Assembly: GCF_000245755.1 (NCBI RefSeq)
Contig: NZ_JH601088.1
Coordinates: 869,335-933,334 of the forward strand
Direction: 5' to 3'
DNA: 64,000 nt
Source of the DNA: Helcococcus kunzii ATCC 51366
GTDB taxonomy: Bacteria; Bacillota; Clostridia; Tissierellales; Peptoniphilaceae
In this document: piece by piece, positions 46,637 through 56,069 of the stretch
How positions within the stretch are numbered: the stretch's first letter is position 1
Layout of the letters: each line of letters begins with the position of its first letter
Translations under genes and position numbers: made by a program
Notes under the pieces: generated by a model
The model's database searches: none
The model's input: the letters and a program-made list of their open reading frames with translations, nothing else
What the model was told of the DNA's origin: nothing

Positions 46637-46814
46637 AAATTACATGTCTATTTTAGATTTTCCAATTTACACATGTAATTTGAAAAAATTCTATACATGT
46701 GTATTTCCAATTTCCTTATTTACACATGTAATTTTCATTTTTTTTATATTTTAAGTCCACAATTTTCTAATTTTTACATGTGAATATAAATATTCTACGT
46801 TTACACATGTAAAA
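46637..46814. repeat. Three ACATGT-cored hairpins
   Basis: Directly after the first array comes a second hairpin family. AAATTACATGT (46637-46647) pairs with ACATGTAATTT (46671-46681). TACATGTGTA (46694-46703) pairs with TACACATGTA (46721-46730). TTTTACATGTG (46772-46782) pairs with CACATGTAAAA (46804-46814). All arms are perfect 10-11 base complements with 17-23 base AT-rich loops. Confidence 0.8.
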
Positions 46815-46849
46815 TTAATGATAAAGCTACAACTGACACATTTTAAAGG

Positions 46850-47280
46850 TCAGCTAATCGAAGATTAGCTTCCTTTTGTCTTCAGACGATGCTACGCATC
46901 GCCTGAGCATATTCTTTTATATTTTTCTTTAACCCTATAGTTTTTCACGTCGTTACATCAGCTCTAAGCTACCTAAGGGTCACTTTATCGTAGTGTAACT
47001 TTGCGTTTTGAAGCCCTAACTTAGCGAAGAGCTCAATATAAACGTCATTTCACGTGCTACATCAATTCAAAGCTCCCTATTCGGTCGCTTTTACGACTCA
47101 ACTTTGACTCGAAGCTCCTAAGGTCGCTTCTCATCAAGTATCGCTGTATCTGACTGACTCACATCTTCATCGATTATTCTAATCGATGAGCGATGAGTTC
47201 AGTCATTATCATTGTGTTGCAATGCGTTTGACCTACTTTAGCCGTCAGCTAATCTTTGATTAGCTGAGAGGCTAAGTTAG
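46850..47280. other. GC-richer, highly self-complementary non-coding segment
   Basis: No gene is found, and base composition is clearly richer in G and C than the surroundings. It contains small perfect hairpins: AGCTAATC/GATTAGCT (46856-46874), CGATGC/GCATCG (46888-46902), ATCGATTA/TAATCGAT, and near 47255-47272 TCAGCTAATC/GATTAGCTGA nested inside an outer stem GACCTACTTTAGCC with GGCTAAGTTAGGTC. Two degenerate tandem copies begin TTTCACGT at 46943 and 47048 (period about 105), sharing ACATCA, AAGCTNCCTA, GGTCRCTTT and AACTTTG. It may be a structured RNA or old repeat debris. Confidence 0.55.
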
Positions 47281-47285
47281 GTCAT

Positions 47286-47307
47286 AAAAAAAAGGGCGCG
47301 AGGCCCT
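47286..47307 (-). terminator. Rho-independent terminator of sepF
   Basis: On the - strand AGGGC (47307-47303) pairs with GCCCT (47297-47293) around CTCGC and is followed by a run of T to 47286. It separates sepF transcription from the hairpin-rich interval. Confidence 0.9.
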
Positions 47308-47316
47308 AATTAAAAG

Positions 47317-47853
47317 TTATATTTGATACAATGATTTTTCTGAGATTGTATCTTTAATTTTACTATCAACTTCAACGCCTTCTGGAACCAAAACATAAAT
47401 ATCTTTTGTTACATTTTGTATTGAACCATTTAATGCATAAACTCCACCGCTAACGAAATAGAAAATTTGCGTTTTTTTGTCCATTTCTAACATTTCTAAG
47501 TTTAATACTACAGTTTTCTTGTCTTGGATGTCATCTATTACTGATTTGCTGTCTTCATAAGTTAATGGTTCTTTTATTGATACTATCATATTGTTATTTG
47601 ATCCATATGATCTTACATTTCTTGTTTCTGTAGAACTTGGTCTTTGAGTTGTTCTAGTTTCTGTAGATCTGTATGGTTTTTCCTCCATTTTAGTTTGATA
47701 AGTTGTTTCTTCGTCGTTTTCAATATTTTCATTAAAATCAATTTTTTCTGTATCAGAAAATTCATAGTCATCGTCTTCATAACCATATTCGTCTTCTTCG
47801 ATATAGTCGTCTTCAATTCCTATAAAATCTTTTACTTTATCCCAGAATGCCAT
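47317..47853 (-). CDS. sepF: Cell division protein SepF
   Basis: Anchors and bundles FtsZ at the septum. 178 residues from the ATG at 47853 (MAFWDKVKDFIG), selected because AGGAGG lies just upstream; a longer frame includes that site. N-terminal amphipathic membrane-binding helix, a long acidic then Arg/Thr/Ser-rich linker (about 15-90), and the C-terminal SepF core (about 95-178; ESxxVIDDIQDKKTVVLNLEMLEMDKKTQ-type, VSGGVYALNGSIQ). Relatives place it near lspA and an HlyD-like gene, as here. Confidence 0.93.
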   Translation of the reverse strand: MAFWDKVKDFIGIEDDYIEEDEYGYEDDDYEFSDTEKIDFNENIENDEETTYQTKMEEKPYRSTETRTTQRPSSTETRNVRSYGSNNNMIVSIKEPLTYEDSKSVIDDIQDKKTVVLNLEMLEMDKKTQIFYFVSGGVYALNGSIQNVTKDIYVLVPEGVEVDSKIKDTISEKSLYQI

Positions 47854-47916
47854 ATTTCCTCCTAAAAATTCCTTTTCTTCATTATATAATATTTTGGTCA
47901 AATTAGCGAATAAAAA

Positions 47917-49053
47917 TTAGTACTTATCTCCTTCTTTATAATTTTGTGGATTTAACAATATTTTAGTGAATGGTTTTAATGTTTCAAATTCTATTTTACT
48001 TTCTGAAATGATACTTGGAAATATATCATTTATATTATTTGAAATATAGACCTCTTTTTCAAATTCTTGAATTAGACTTACTGGAGTAAATCTCACTATT
48101 TCTTTATTGTCGAGATAAAAAACTCCTAAGACATTATCTATTTTTATTAGAGCCTGTTTTGGAATTTTGTATCCTTTACTAAACCCAAAGTTAATATTCA
48201 TATCAAAAAATCTATTGTCCAAGAATTTCTCAATACCATCACTCATCTTGAAAATTACAATGTTTCCATTTTTGTAGGTAGAAAATTTTGAAAGATTCGC
48301 TCTATAATTTGTATTGTTTATAGTGAGTAATGCTGAATTGAAATTACTTTTATCTAAATCATAAAGTTTGTCTAGATAGGTTGCGATATAAAAATATCTA
48401 CTATCTACAAACTTTAAGCCTGGTATTTTACTGGAATTGTTATTTATTTTGCTTCCAAGAAAATCCCAATTAATATTATTAAAATTATTTACATTTAACA
48501 GTGATTCAAAGCCATCATAAAAATTAAGTAAATAACCTGAACTTTCCACCTTTACAGCTTTATTTTTTAGATAATTATTTAAGTAATTTATTGTGTTTTT
48601 TGAAGCTTCTGATGATTTATTAACATTATTAAAATAGTTTATATTTAGATTATTTATCTTTCCATTAAAAATATTTTTTTTAATAGAATCAAATGATTTT
48701 GAATCATTTATATTATCTTCTATCTTAGAATTGTTTAATAAATTTAATAAAACATTAGCAGTTTCAGTAGCGTCATTATTATTTGTACCTTCAATTACAT
48801 TATCGGCTCTATAAACTTTACTATTGTCTGTTTGAATCTCAATACCTGAAAAATTTTCTAAAACATATTCATCAAATATCGCTACACCACTTGAATTGAT
48901 GTCTTTATTAATTTCTTGAAGATTTCCAATATTATAAAGAGATTTATCCTTGTTATTGCTATTTATTTTTTTATATACAAATGCAAATACAATAGATAAA
49001 ATCGCAATAAATAAAATTATGATATAAAGGCTATTTCTTTTTAATTTATTCAT
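47917..49053 (-). CDS. HlyD-like membrane-anchored protein
   Basis: 378 residues: one N-terminal membrane helix (about 9-27), then a long extracytoplasmic part unusually rich in Asn, with a beta-rich C-terminal region (about 165-378; ESSGYLLNFYDGFESL, GYKIPKQALI, GVFYLDNKEIVRFTPV) reminiscent of the HlyD/RND adaptor fold. Genes of this kind commonly sit beside sepF in clostridia and related groups. The function is not established; a role in envelope or division assembly is only suggested by position. Confidence 0.65.
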   Translation of the reverse strand: MNKLKRNSLYIIILFIAILSIVFAFVYKKINSNNKDKSLYNIGNLQEINKDINSSGVAIFDEYVLENFSGIEIQTDNSKVYRADNVIEGTNNNDATETANVLLNLLNNSKIEDNINDSKSFDSIKKNIFNGKINNLNINYFNNVNKSSEASKNTINYLNNYLKNKAVKVESSGYLLNFYDGFESLLNVNNFNNINWDFLGSKINNNSSKIPGLKFVDSRYFYIATYLDKLYDLDKSNFNSALLTINNTNYRANLSKFSTYKNGNIVIFKMSDGIEKFLDNRFFDMNINFGFSKGYKIPKQALIKIDNVLGVFYLDNKEIVRFTPVSLIQEFEKEVYISNNINDIFPSIISESKIEFETLKPFTKILLNPQNYKEGDKY

Positions 49054-49061
49054 TTAGCCCC

Positions 49062-50051
49062 CTAAAAATCAAATTCATTTTTTCCATTTCTAGACATTAA
49101 ATAATTTGTTGCTGTTGGAATATCAAGATCTTCATATAAAATTTTATATATCACTTCAGTAATTGGCATATAAATTTTCTCTCTACTACTTATTTCATAT
49201 AAAGCTTTACATGTAGAAATACCTTCAACTACCATACCTATTTCATTTTCTAAAGAATCAATAGTATGACCTTGACCAATTAATTCTCCTGCATTTCTAT
49301 TTCTACTATGCTTAGAAGTTGCAGTTACAATCAAATCTCCAAGACCAGTTAGACCATACAGGGTATTTTTTTTACCACCCATACAGATACAGAATCTAGT
49401 CATTTCATGTATACCTCTTGTCATAATGGCTGCTTTCGCATTGTCACCTATCTTCAATCCATCTAAAATACCTATACCTAATGATAAAACATTTTTCACA
49501 GCGCCACCAAATTCAACGCCAATCAAATCATCATTAGTGTAGATTCTAATATTGTCACTCATAATTAAGTCTTGGACTTCCTTTGAAATATTTTTATCTA
49601 TACTAGAAACAACCATTGATGTTGGCACCGCCTCTATAACTTCCTCTGCATGAGATGGTCCTGATAAAGTGGCAAATTTGTTATTTGGCAAGAATTCTTC
49701 AAAAATTTGAGAAATTCTTTTATTGGTAGTTTTTTCAATACCTTTTGATAAATTAATTACAATGTTTTTATCGTTGAAAAATTTACTATTTTCTTCTAGC
49801 ATTGATCTAATCTTTTGTGTTGGAATGGCATTTATTACATATTTATTTTTCAATACTTCTGAAATGTCTGAAGAAGCCTTTATATTTTCTGGTAAAGAAT
49901 GCTCCACTAAATATCTATCATTTCTATGATTCATATTAATTGAATCTCTACTCTTTTCGTTTCTTACATACATAAGTACATCATATTTCTTAGATAATTC
50001 TTTTGCCATAGCTGTTCCCCAGCTACCACCACCCAAAATTGAAATTTCCAT
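49062..50051 (-). CDS. gpsA: Glycerol-3-phosphate dehydrogenase [NAD(P)+]
   Basis: Makes sn-glycerol-3-phosphate for phospholipids. 329 residues: Rossmann N-terminus GGGSWGTAMA (7-16), INLSKGIE, LSGPSHAEEV, and catalytic Lys in the segment VEFGGAVKNVLSLGIGI. C-terminal helical domain with GLTGLGDLIVTATSKHSRNR. Starts 2 bases after plsY ends; der-plsY-gpsA is the conserved order. Confidence 0.96.
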   Translation of the reverse strand: MEISILGGGSWGTAMAKELSKKYDVLMYVRNEKSRDSINMNHRNDRYLVEHSLPENIKASSDISEVLKNKYVINAIPTQKIRSMLEENSKFFNDKNIVINLSKGIEKTTNKRISQIFEEFLPNNKFATLSGPSHAEEVIEAVPTSMVVSSIDKNISKEVQDLIMSDNIRIYTNDDLIGVEFGGAVKNVLSLGIGILDGLKIGDNAKAAIMTRGIHEMTRFCICMGGKKNTLYGLTGLGDLIVTATSKHSRNRNAGELIGQGHTIDSLENEIGMVVEGISTCKALYEISSREKIYMPITEVIYKILYEDLDIPTATNYLMSRNGKNEFDF

Positions 50052-50053
50052 AA

Positions 50054-50647
50054 CTAACCGTCCATTCTTTTAATTTTATTTTCAGTCCCCTCAATCAATC
50101 TCTTAATATTTGATCTATGACTGTAAATTACTATTATAGAATTTATTATCGTCATAATTATAAATGGTGTATTGTGAGAATGAAATAAAACTACATAAAT
50201 CAATGCTGTCACTGTTAAGATAATTGATGCAAGTGAAACTATTTTTACTGTTTTTATAAAAAACAAAAAAAGTAATCCCATCATTATTACTATCTTATAA
50301 TCGTGAAAAGCAAATACGGAAATAGATGTAGCCATTCCCTTTCCACCTTTAAATTTATGAAAAATTGTCCAAACATGTCCAATAACAACCGCTGTACCAG
50401 CAATGTATGCACCATATTGATTATTTAGATGATAACCTATAAATGATGCCAAAAGTCCTTTTCCAATATCTATTGCAAAAGATAGCACTGCATACTTCAT
50501 ACCATATGCTCTATAAATATTTGTAGTGCCAGCATTTCCACTTCCCATTGTTCTAATATCTTGCTTAAATATTACATTACTCACAAATAAAGATCCGGAT
50601 ATTGAACCCAGAAGATAAGAAATTAAAAAGACTATTACATATATCAT
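50054..50647 (-). CDS. plsY: Acyl-phosphate:glycerol-3-phosphate acyltransferase
   Basis: Membrane enzyme that puts the first acyl chain on glycerol-3-phosphate using acyl phosphate. 197 residues, with five or so hydrophobic helices and the three PlsY motifs: SYLLGSISGSLF (about 10), GSGNAGTTNIYRAYG (about 36) and HKFKGGKGMATSI (about 97). Together with gpsA and plsC in this window it supplies phosphatidic acid. Overlaps der by 4 bases. Confidence 0.95.
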   Translation of the reverse strand: MIYVIVFLISYLLGSISGSLFVSNVIFKQDIRTMGSGNAGTTNIYRAYGMKYAVLSFAIDIGKGLLASFIGYHLNNQYGAYIAGTAVVIGHVWTIFHKFKGGKGMATSISVFAFHDYKIVIMMGLLFLFFIKTVKIVSLASIILTVTALIYVVLFHSHNTPFIIMTIINSIIVIYSHRSNIKRLIEGTENKIKRMDG

Positions 50648-51966
50648 ACCTCAAATCTCCTATTTCTTACTTCCAATGTAATGGGCACACCTCTAAAATT
50701 GAAATTTTCTCTCAGTTTATTTTCAATATATCTTAGATATGAAAAATGCATTAATTCTTCGTCATTTACATAAATTAAGAATTTAGGTGGTCTTGTTGTA
50801 ACTTGTGTCATATAATAAATTTTTAAAGTTTTGCCTTTTTTAGACTTAGGTGGATTTAATAAAATTAAATCTCTTAAAAGAGTATTCAATGTACCTGTTG
50901 GAATTCTAAAACTATAGTTTTTATCAACTTCTTCAATTAAATCAAACAATTTGTCAATTCTTTGTTTGTTTATAACTGAAATGAAAGCAATTGGAGCATA
51001 TAAAGTAAATGTAATTTTATTTCTTATTTCGGCTTCAAAATCCTTCATTGTATTGGTATCTTTTTCAATTAAATCCCATTTATTAACAACAATTATTGAA
51101 GCCTTATTTTCATTATGTGCATATCCAATTATCTTGGTATCTTGTTCAGTAACTCCTTCATTAGCATCAATAAAGAAAAGTACAATATCAGATCTATCAA
51201 TTGCATTATAAGTTCTTATAGTAGAGTATTTCTCAACTCTTGAATCAATAGATCTTTGTCTTCTTAATCCAGCTGTATCAATAAAAGTATATTTTTTCCC
51301 ATTATGTTCAAATTCAGTGTCAATGGAATCACGTGTTGTACCAGCAATATCTGAAACTATTGCTCTTTCCTCACCTACTAACATATTTACAAATGAAGAT
51401 TTTCCAACATTTGGTTTACCAATGACAGCTATGTGAAGTCGATCATCTTCCACTTCTTTTAATGAATCATCTGGAAACATTTTTACAATCACATCCAATA
51501 AATCACCAAGACCATAACCTTGTTCTGCAGAAATCACATGTAAATCTTCAATACCTAAATTGTAAAATTCATAAATTTCTAATGGAGTGTCTTTAGATTC
51601 TATTTTATTTACAACTACAACAACTTTTCGACCAGATCTTCTTAATTTTTCAGCAATAAGCTCATCTAAACTTGTTAGACCTTCTCTACCATCAACTAAA
51701 AATAAAATTAAATCTGATGATTCTATTGCAATATCTGCCTGTATTTCAATTTCACGATTAAAATCACCAGTATATTCTAATTCTAAACCACCTGTGTCAA
51801 CCAAAACAAAATGATTATTTTGCCATTCAACTTCGCTATACAATCTATCCCTAGTTACACCAGGTGTATCTTCAGTAATTGAAAGTCTCTTACCTACTAA
51901 TTTATTAAATAATGTTGATTTCCCAACATTTGGTCGGCCAATTATACTAACAATAGGTCTTGCCAT
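50644..51966 (-). CDS. der: GTPase Der (EngA)
   Basis: 50S ribosome assembly GTPase with two tandem G domains. 440 residues: first domain GRPNVGKSTLFN (9-20) with DTPGVTRDR, NKIE; second domain GKPNVGKSSFVN (about 184) with DIAGTTRDS and NKWD; a KH-like C-terminal domain (about 355-440) ends with PITLEVRNRRFEV. First gene of the der-plsY-gpsA run, 9 bases after glyA. Confidence 0.97.
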   Translation of the reverse strand: MARPIVSIIGRPNVGKSTLFNKLVGKRLSITEDTPGVTRDRLYSEVEWQNNHFVLVDTGGLELEYTGDFNREIEIQADIAIESSDLILFLVDGREGLTSLDELIAEKLRRSGRKVVVVVNKIESKDTPLEIYEFYNLGIEDLHVISAEQGYGLGDLLDVIVKMFPDDSLKEVEDDRLHIAVIGKPNVGKSSFVNMLVGEERAIVSDIAGTTRDSIDTEFEHNGKKYTFIDTAGLRRQRSIDSRVEKYSTIRTYNAIDRSDIVLFFIDANEGVTEQDTKIIGYAHNENKASIIVVNKWDLIEKDTNTMKDFEAEIRNKITFTLYAPIAFISVINKQRIDKLFDLIEEVDKNYSFRIPTGTLNTLLRDLILLNPPKSKKGKTLKIYYMTQVTTRPPKFLIYVNDEELMHFSYLRYIENKLRENFNFRGVPITLEVRNRRFEV

Positions 51967-51975
51967 AATGTCTCC

Positions 51976-53199
51976 TTAATATAGCGGATATTTTGTTACA
52001 ATTTCTTTTACAGAATTTTTAATCTCACTATTTTCTTTTCTTTTTAGTAATACATCACTTATCATATTACCGATTTGTTCCATATCTTCCTCAACTAATC
52101 CTCTAGTAGTCATAGCTGGTGTACCAAGTCTTATACCAGATGTCACCATTGGGCTTAGTTTTTCATTTGGAATGGTATTTTTATTTACAGTTATATTAAC
52201 TTCATCAAGCATATGTTCAGCGTCTTTACCTGTTAATCCAATACTTGATACATCTAAAAGTACAAGATGATTATCAGTACCACCAGAAACTATTCTAATA
52301 CCATTATTAATAATTGTTTCTGATAACACCTTAGCATTCTTTATCACTTGTTCTTGATACTTTTTAAATTCTTCAGTACTTGCTTCTTTAAATGCGATTG
52401 CTTTAGCTGCAATAATATGTTCTAAAGGTCCACCTTGAGTACCAGGGAAAATTGCCTTATCAATTTTCTTTGCATATTTCTTATTACTTAGGATAAATGC
52501 ACCTCTTGGTCCCCTTAAAGTTTTATGGCTTGTACTTGTCACTATATCTGCATATTCAACAGGATTTTGATGTAATCCAGCAGCTACTAAACCAGCAATA
52601 TGCGCCATATCTACCATAAAGATTGCCCCTACTTCATCAGCAATATCCTTAAATTTCTTAAAATCTATTTTTCTAGAATATGCACTAGCGCCAGCAAGTA
52701 AAATTTTTGGTTTTTCTTTCATAGCAATTTCATAAACATTGTCATAATCTATTAATTCGGTTTTAGGATCAACCCCATAATGTGAAAAATTAAAATATGA
52801 TCCTGAAATACTTACTGGAGATCCATGAGTAAGATGGCCACCTTCAGATAAATTCATACCTAATACTTTATCTCCTGGTCTTAATAACGCAAAATAAACA
52901 CCTAAATTTGCACTTGAACCACTATGTGGTTGTACATTTGCATGTTCAGATCCAAATAAAGCATTTGCTCTATCAATAGCTAATTGCTCTGCTTCATCTA
53001 TAAATTGACAACCACCATAATATCTTCTATTTGGATATCCTTCAGCATATTTATTTGTAAGAATGGACCCCGCTGCTTCTAAAATAGGTTTAGATACAAA
53101 ATTTTCTGAAGCGATTAGCTCAATATTGTTTTCTTGTCTATTTTCTTCTCTTTTAATTATATCGTAAAGATCTGAATCATATTTTTTTATATTTTCCAT
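51976..53199 (-). CDS. glyA: Serine hydroxymethyltransferase
   Basis: PLP enzyme interconverting serine and glycine while charging tetrahydrofolate with a one-carbon unit. 407 residues: [11 protein letters not shown] near the N-terminus, [23 protein letters not shown], and the PLP lysine in [16 protein letters not shown] (about 226). Normal length. Lies 17 bases after aspS and 9 before der. Confidence 0.97.
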   Translation of the reverse strand: MENIKKYDSDLYDIIKREENRQENNIELIASENFVSKPILEAAGSILTNKYAEGYPNRRYYGGCQFIDEAEQLAIDRANALFGSEHANVQPHSGSSANLGVYFALLRPGDKVLGMNLSEGGHLTHGSPVSISGSYFNFSHYGVDPKTELIDYDNVYEIAMKEKPKILLAGASAYSRKIDFKKFKDIADEVGAIFMVDMAHIAGLVAAGLHQNPVEYADIVTSTSHKTLRGPRGAFILSNKKYAKKIDKAIFPGTQGGPLEHIIAAKAIAFKEASTEEFKKYQEQVIKNAKVLSETIINNGIRIVSGGTDNHLVLLDVSSIGLTGKDAEHMLDEVNITVNKNTIPNEKLSPMVTSGIRLGTPAMTTRGLVEEDMEQIGNMISDVLLKRKENSEIKNSVKEIVTKYPLY

Positions 53200-53216
53200 T
53201 TTAACCCCTATTATTT

Positions 53217-54974
53217 TTATTTTTTAATTAGACTTATATTTAATTCTTCCAATTGTGTATTATTAACGATTGTAGGAGCTTCTGTTAAAATATCAGAAGC
53301 AGATTGTGTTTTTGGAAATGCTATTACATCTTTAATATTGTCTTTATTTAATAGTGTCATAACGAATCTATCTAATCCATACGCTAATCCACCATGTGGA
53401 GGTGTCCCGTATTTAAGAGCTTCTACAAAGAATCCAAATTTTAATTCAATATCTTCTTTTGTCAATTTCAAAGCTTTAAATATTCTGTTTTGTAAATCAG
53501 AATTGTTTATTCTTATAGAACCACCACCGATTTCATCCCCGTTTATTACAATATCGTATGCTTTTGCTCTCATTTTTTCAGGTTCTGTTTCAATCAAATC
53601 TAAATCTTCGTCAACAGGATGTGTGAATGGATGATGTTTAGCAACATATCTATTTTCTTCTTCATCAAATTCAAACATTGGAAATTCATTTATCCATGTT
53701 ATTGCAAAATCATCTTCCTTAAATTCAACATGTTCATCTGCAACGATAGTTCTTAGATTACCCATATATTCTAAAACTTTTGGAGATTTATCAATGATAA
53801 CCAAAGCTAAGTCTCCATTTTGCAAATCTAATGCTTCAATTAATTTAGCATTAAATTCTTCATTTAAGAATTTATTTATACTTGAATTTATCTCATCATT
53901 TTCCATTCTAAACCAAAGTAAACCACTAGCACCAAAACCTTTTACAGCTTTAGTTAATTTATCAATTTGTTTTCTTGAATATTTTTCTGAAAGTCCATTA
54001 AAATTAATCGCCTTAATTTTCTTGTCTTCATTTTTTACATTATTGAATAAATCAAATTCAATGTATTGTTCTAAATCAGTGATATCTTTAATTTCAAATC
54101 CATATCTTAAATCTGGTTTATCTGAACCATATTTGTTCATAGCTTCATCAAAACTCATTCTCTTAAATGGTATTTCAAGATCAATTTTTTTTATTTTTTT
54201 AAAGATATATTGTATCAATCCTTCATTAAAAGCAATAACATCTTCTTCGTCTACAAAACTCATTTCTAAATCAACTTGAGTAAATTCTGGTTGTCTATTT
54301 GCTCTTAAATCTTCATCACGGAAACATTTAACAATTTGATAATATCTATCTGTACCTGCAACCATTAACATTTGCTTAAATAGTTGTGGTGACTGAGGTA
54401 AAGCATAAAATTTATTTTTACTAATTCTAGATGGTACAATATAGTCTCTTGCACCTTCTGGTGTAGGCTTAGTTAAGATTGGTGTTTCAACTTCAATAAA
54501 ATCGTGATCATAAAAATAATCCCTAAAAGCCTTAATGATTTCAGCTCTATCCTTTAGCATTTTTTGCATGCTATTTTTTCTAAGATCTAAATATCTATAT
54601 TTTAATCTCATTTCTTCTGAAACATTATCATTATCTTTAATGTAAATTGGAGGTGTATTTGCTTTATCAAGAATAGTTAATTCATTTGCAATTACTTCCA
54701 CATCTCCTGTTAACATTTCTGCATTTTTGCTTTCTCTTTCGAAAACTTTACCTTTTACGGAAATTACATATTCAATCTTTAATTCTTTTGCTTTATTATA
54801 TAATTCTTCATTATCTTCTTTTTTGAAAACTATCTGTGAAATACCTGTTTTATCTCTTAAATCAACAAAAACAATTGGTCCTAAATCTCTAGTTTTTTGC
54901 ACCCAACCATATAATTCAACTTCGTCACCAATATGTTGGGCTCTTAGATGACCATTATACATTGTTCTTTTCAT
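53217..54974 (-). CDS. aspS: Aspartyl-tRNA synthetase (bacterial type)
   Basis: Charges tRNA-Asp. 585 residues: OB-fold anticodon-binding domain (about 1-105), class II motif 2 ([23 protein letters not shown], about 216), a bacterial GAD insertion (about 280-400) and motif 3 ([14 protein letters not shown], about 525). The ARDYIVPSR flipping loop is present. Whether it also makes Asp-tRNA-Asn cannot be told here. AGGAGG precedes the ATG. Confidence 0.97.
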   Translation of the reverse strand: MKRTMYNGHLRAQHIGDEVELYGWVQKTRDLGPIVFVDLRDKTGISQIVFKKEDNEELYNKAKELKIEYVISVKGKVFERESKNAEMLTGDVEVIANELTILDKANTPPIYIKDNDNVSEEMRLKYRYLDLRKNSMQKMLKDRAEIIKAFRDYFYDHDFIEVETPILTKPTPEGARDYIVPSRISKNKFYALPQSPQLFKQMLMVAGTDRYYQIVKCFRDEDLRANRQPEFTQVDLEMSFVDEEDVIAFNEGLIQYIFKKIKKIDLEIPFKRMSFDEAMNKYGSDKPDLRYGFEIKDITDLEQYIEFDLFNNVKNEDKKIKAINFNGLSEKYSRKQIDKLTKAVKGFGASGLLWFRMENDEINSSINKFLNEEFNAKLIEALDLQNGDLALVIIDKSPKVLEYMGNLRTIVADEHVEFKEDDFAITWINEFPMFEFDEEENRYVAKHHPFTHPVDEDLDLIETEPEKMRAKAYDIVINGDEIGGGSIRINNSDLQNRIFKALKLTKEDIELKFGFFVEALKYGTPPHGGLAYGLDRFVMTLLNKDNIKDVIAFPKTQSASDILTEAPTIVNNTQLEELNISLIKK

Positions 54975-54982
54975 AATTCCTC

Positions 54983-55603
54983 CTAATTTACTGGTACAAA
55001 TGGATTATATTTCTTTTCATGCGCAACGGTAGTATTTTGCCCATGTCCTGGTAATAAATTTGTTTTATCATTAAATTTATAAATTTTTTCTCGAATTGAT
55101 TTAACCAAATCATCGGGATCCGAACCTATTAAATCCGTTCTGCCAACTGATTCGTAAAAAATCACATCCCCGCAAAATACTGCATTGCCTAATATATATG
55201 ACACACTATCAAAACTATGACCTGGAGTTCTAATATATTTAAATATATCAAATTCACCAGACTCGCCTTCAAGATATATATCCGCATTTGTAGATATTTC
55301 CGGCATCACTCTATATGATAGATTATATTTAGGATTATTTAAATATGTTTCGCATTCTTTATGAGCCACTACTTCAATATCATAGTTTTCTCTCCAAAAA
55401 TCTAATGACATTATGTGATCCCAATGACCATGTGTAAGTAAAACATATTTAAGATTAAGATTTTTTTCATTTATTTCATCAATAAATAATTTAGTTTTTG
55501 TCGGTGCATCAATGATATATGCATCTAAAGTTTCTACGTTGTAAATCAAATAAGAATTACAATTTACTGGATTATTTCCATCTTTCAAAATTTTATACTT
55601 CAT
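54983..55603 (-). CDS. Metallo-beta-lactamase fold hydrolase (glyoxalase II-like)
   Basis: 206 residues. The metal motif THGHWDH (about 57-63) and further ligands PGHSFDSV (about 127), FCGDVIF (about 143) and LPGHGQNT (about 187) complete the binuclear site. YPRAB/YcbL-type small hydrolases of this group often act on thioesters, but the substrate is open. It lies between dtd and aspS on one transcript, as in many Firmicutes. Confidence 0.88.
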   Translation of the reverse strand: MKYKILKDGNNPVNCNSYLIYNVETLDAYIIDAPTKTKLFIDEINEKNLNLKYVLLTHGHWDHIMSLDFWRENYDIEVVAHKECETYLNNPKYNLSYRVMPEISTNADIYLEGESGEFDIFKYIRTPGHSFDSVSYILGNAVFCGDVIFYESVGRTDLIGSDPDDLVKSIREKIYKFNDKTNLLPGHGQNTTVAHEKKYNPFVPVN

Positions 55604-55619
55604 AACTTCCCTTTATCTT

Positions 55620-56069
55620 TTAATATATTTTAGATGAGTCGAGTTGAATTGTTACAGGTCCATTATTAATAAGCTCAATATCCATATTTGCTCCAAATTT
55701 TCCTGTTTCTACAATTTCTATTTCATTTTTAATTAATTCAATAAATTCATTATACATCAATTCTGCTTTCTCGTGTTTAGCAGATTTCATAAAATTAGGT
55801 CTATTACCTTTTCTTGCATCTCCATATAATGTAAATTGAGAAACAATCATTATTTCACCTTCTACATCCTTTATAGATAAATTCATCTTTTCATTTTCAT
55901 CTTCAAAGATCCTTAAACCTAAAGTTTTTTTTACAATATAATCTAAATCTTTTTTTTCATCATCTTCACTTACTGCAAGTAAAACTAAATATCCCTTTTT
56001 AATTTGAGAATAAATTTCACCGTCAATATACAATTTAGATGAATTTACTCTTTGTATTATCGCTCTCAA
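55620..56069 (-). CDS. dtd: D-aminoacyl-tRNA deacylase
   Basis: Removes D-amino acids (and Gly from tRNA-Ala) mischarged on tRNA. 149 residues with the two defining motifs SQFTLYGDARKGNRPNF (about 78) and NNGPVTI (about 137; canonical NxGPVT). Overlaps relA by 4 bases, the usual relA-dtd pair. Confidence 0.95.
   Translation of the reverse strand: MRAIIQRVNSSKLYIDGEIYSQIKKGYLVLLAVSEDDEKKDLDYIVKKTLGLRIFEDENEKMNLSIKDVEGEIMIVSQFTLYGDARKGNRPNFMKSAKHEKAELMYNEFIELIKNEIEIVETGKFGANMDIELINNGPVTIQLDSSKIY

Noticed and set aside
46274..46814. Integron attC sites
   Set aside because: No cassettes or integron integrase lie beside the hairpins, the spacing is too short to hold genes, and the tyrosine recombinase at 21.9 kb is of the Xer type and distant.
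53794..54279. 161-residue + strand open frame
   Set aside because: Antisense shadow of aspS with no start signals.
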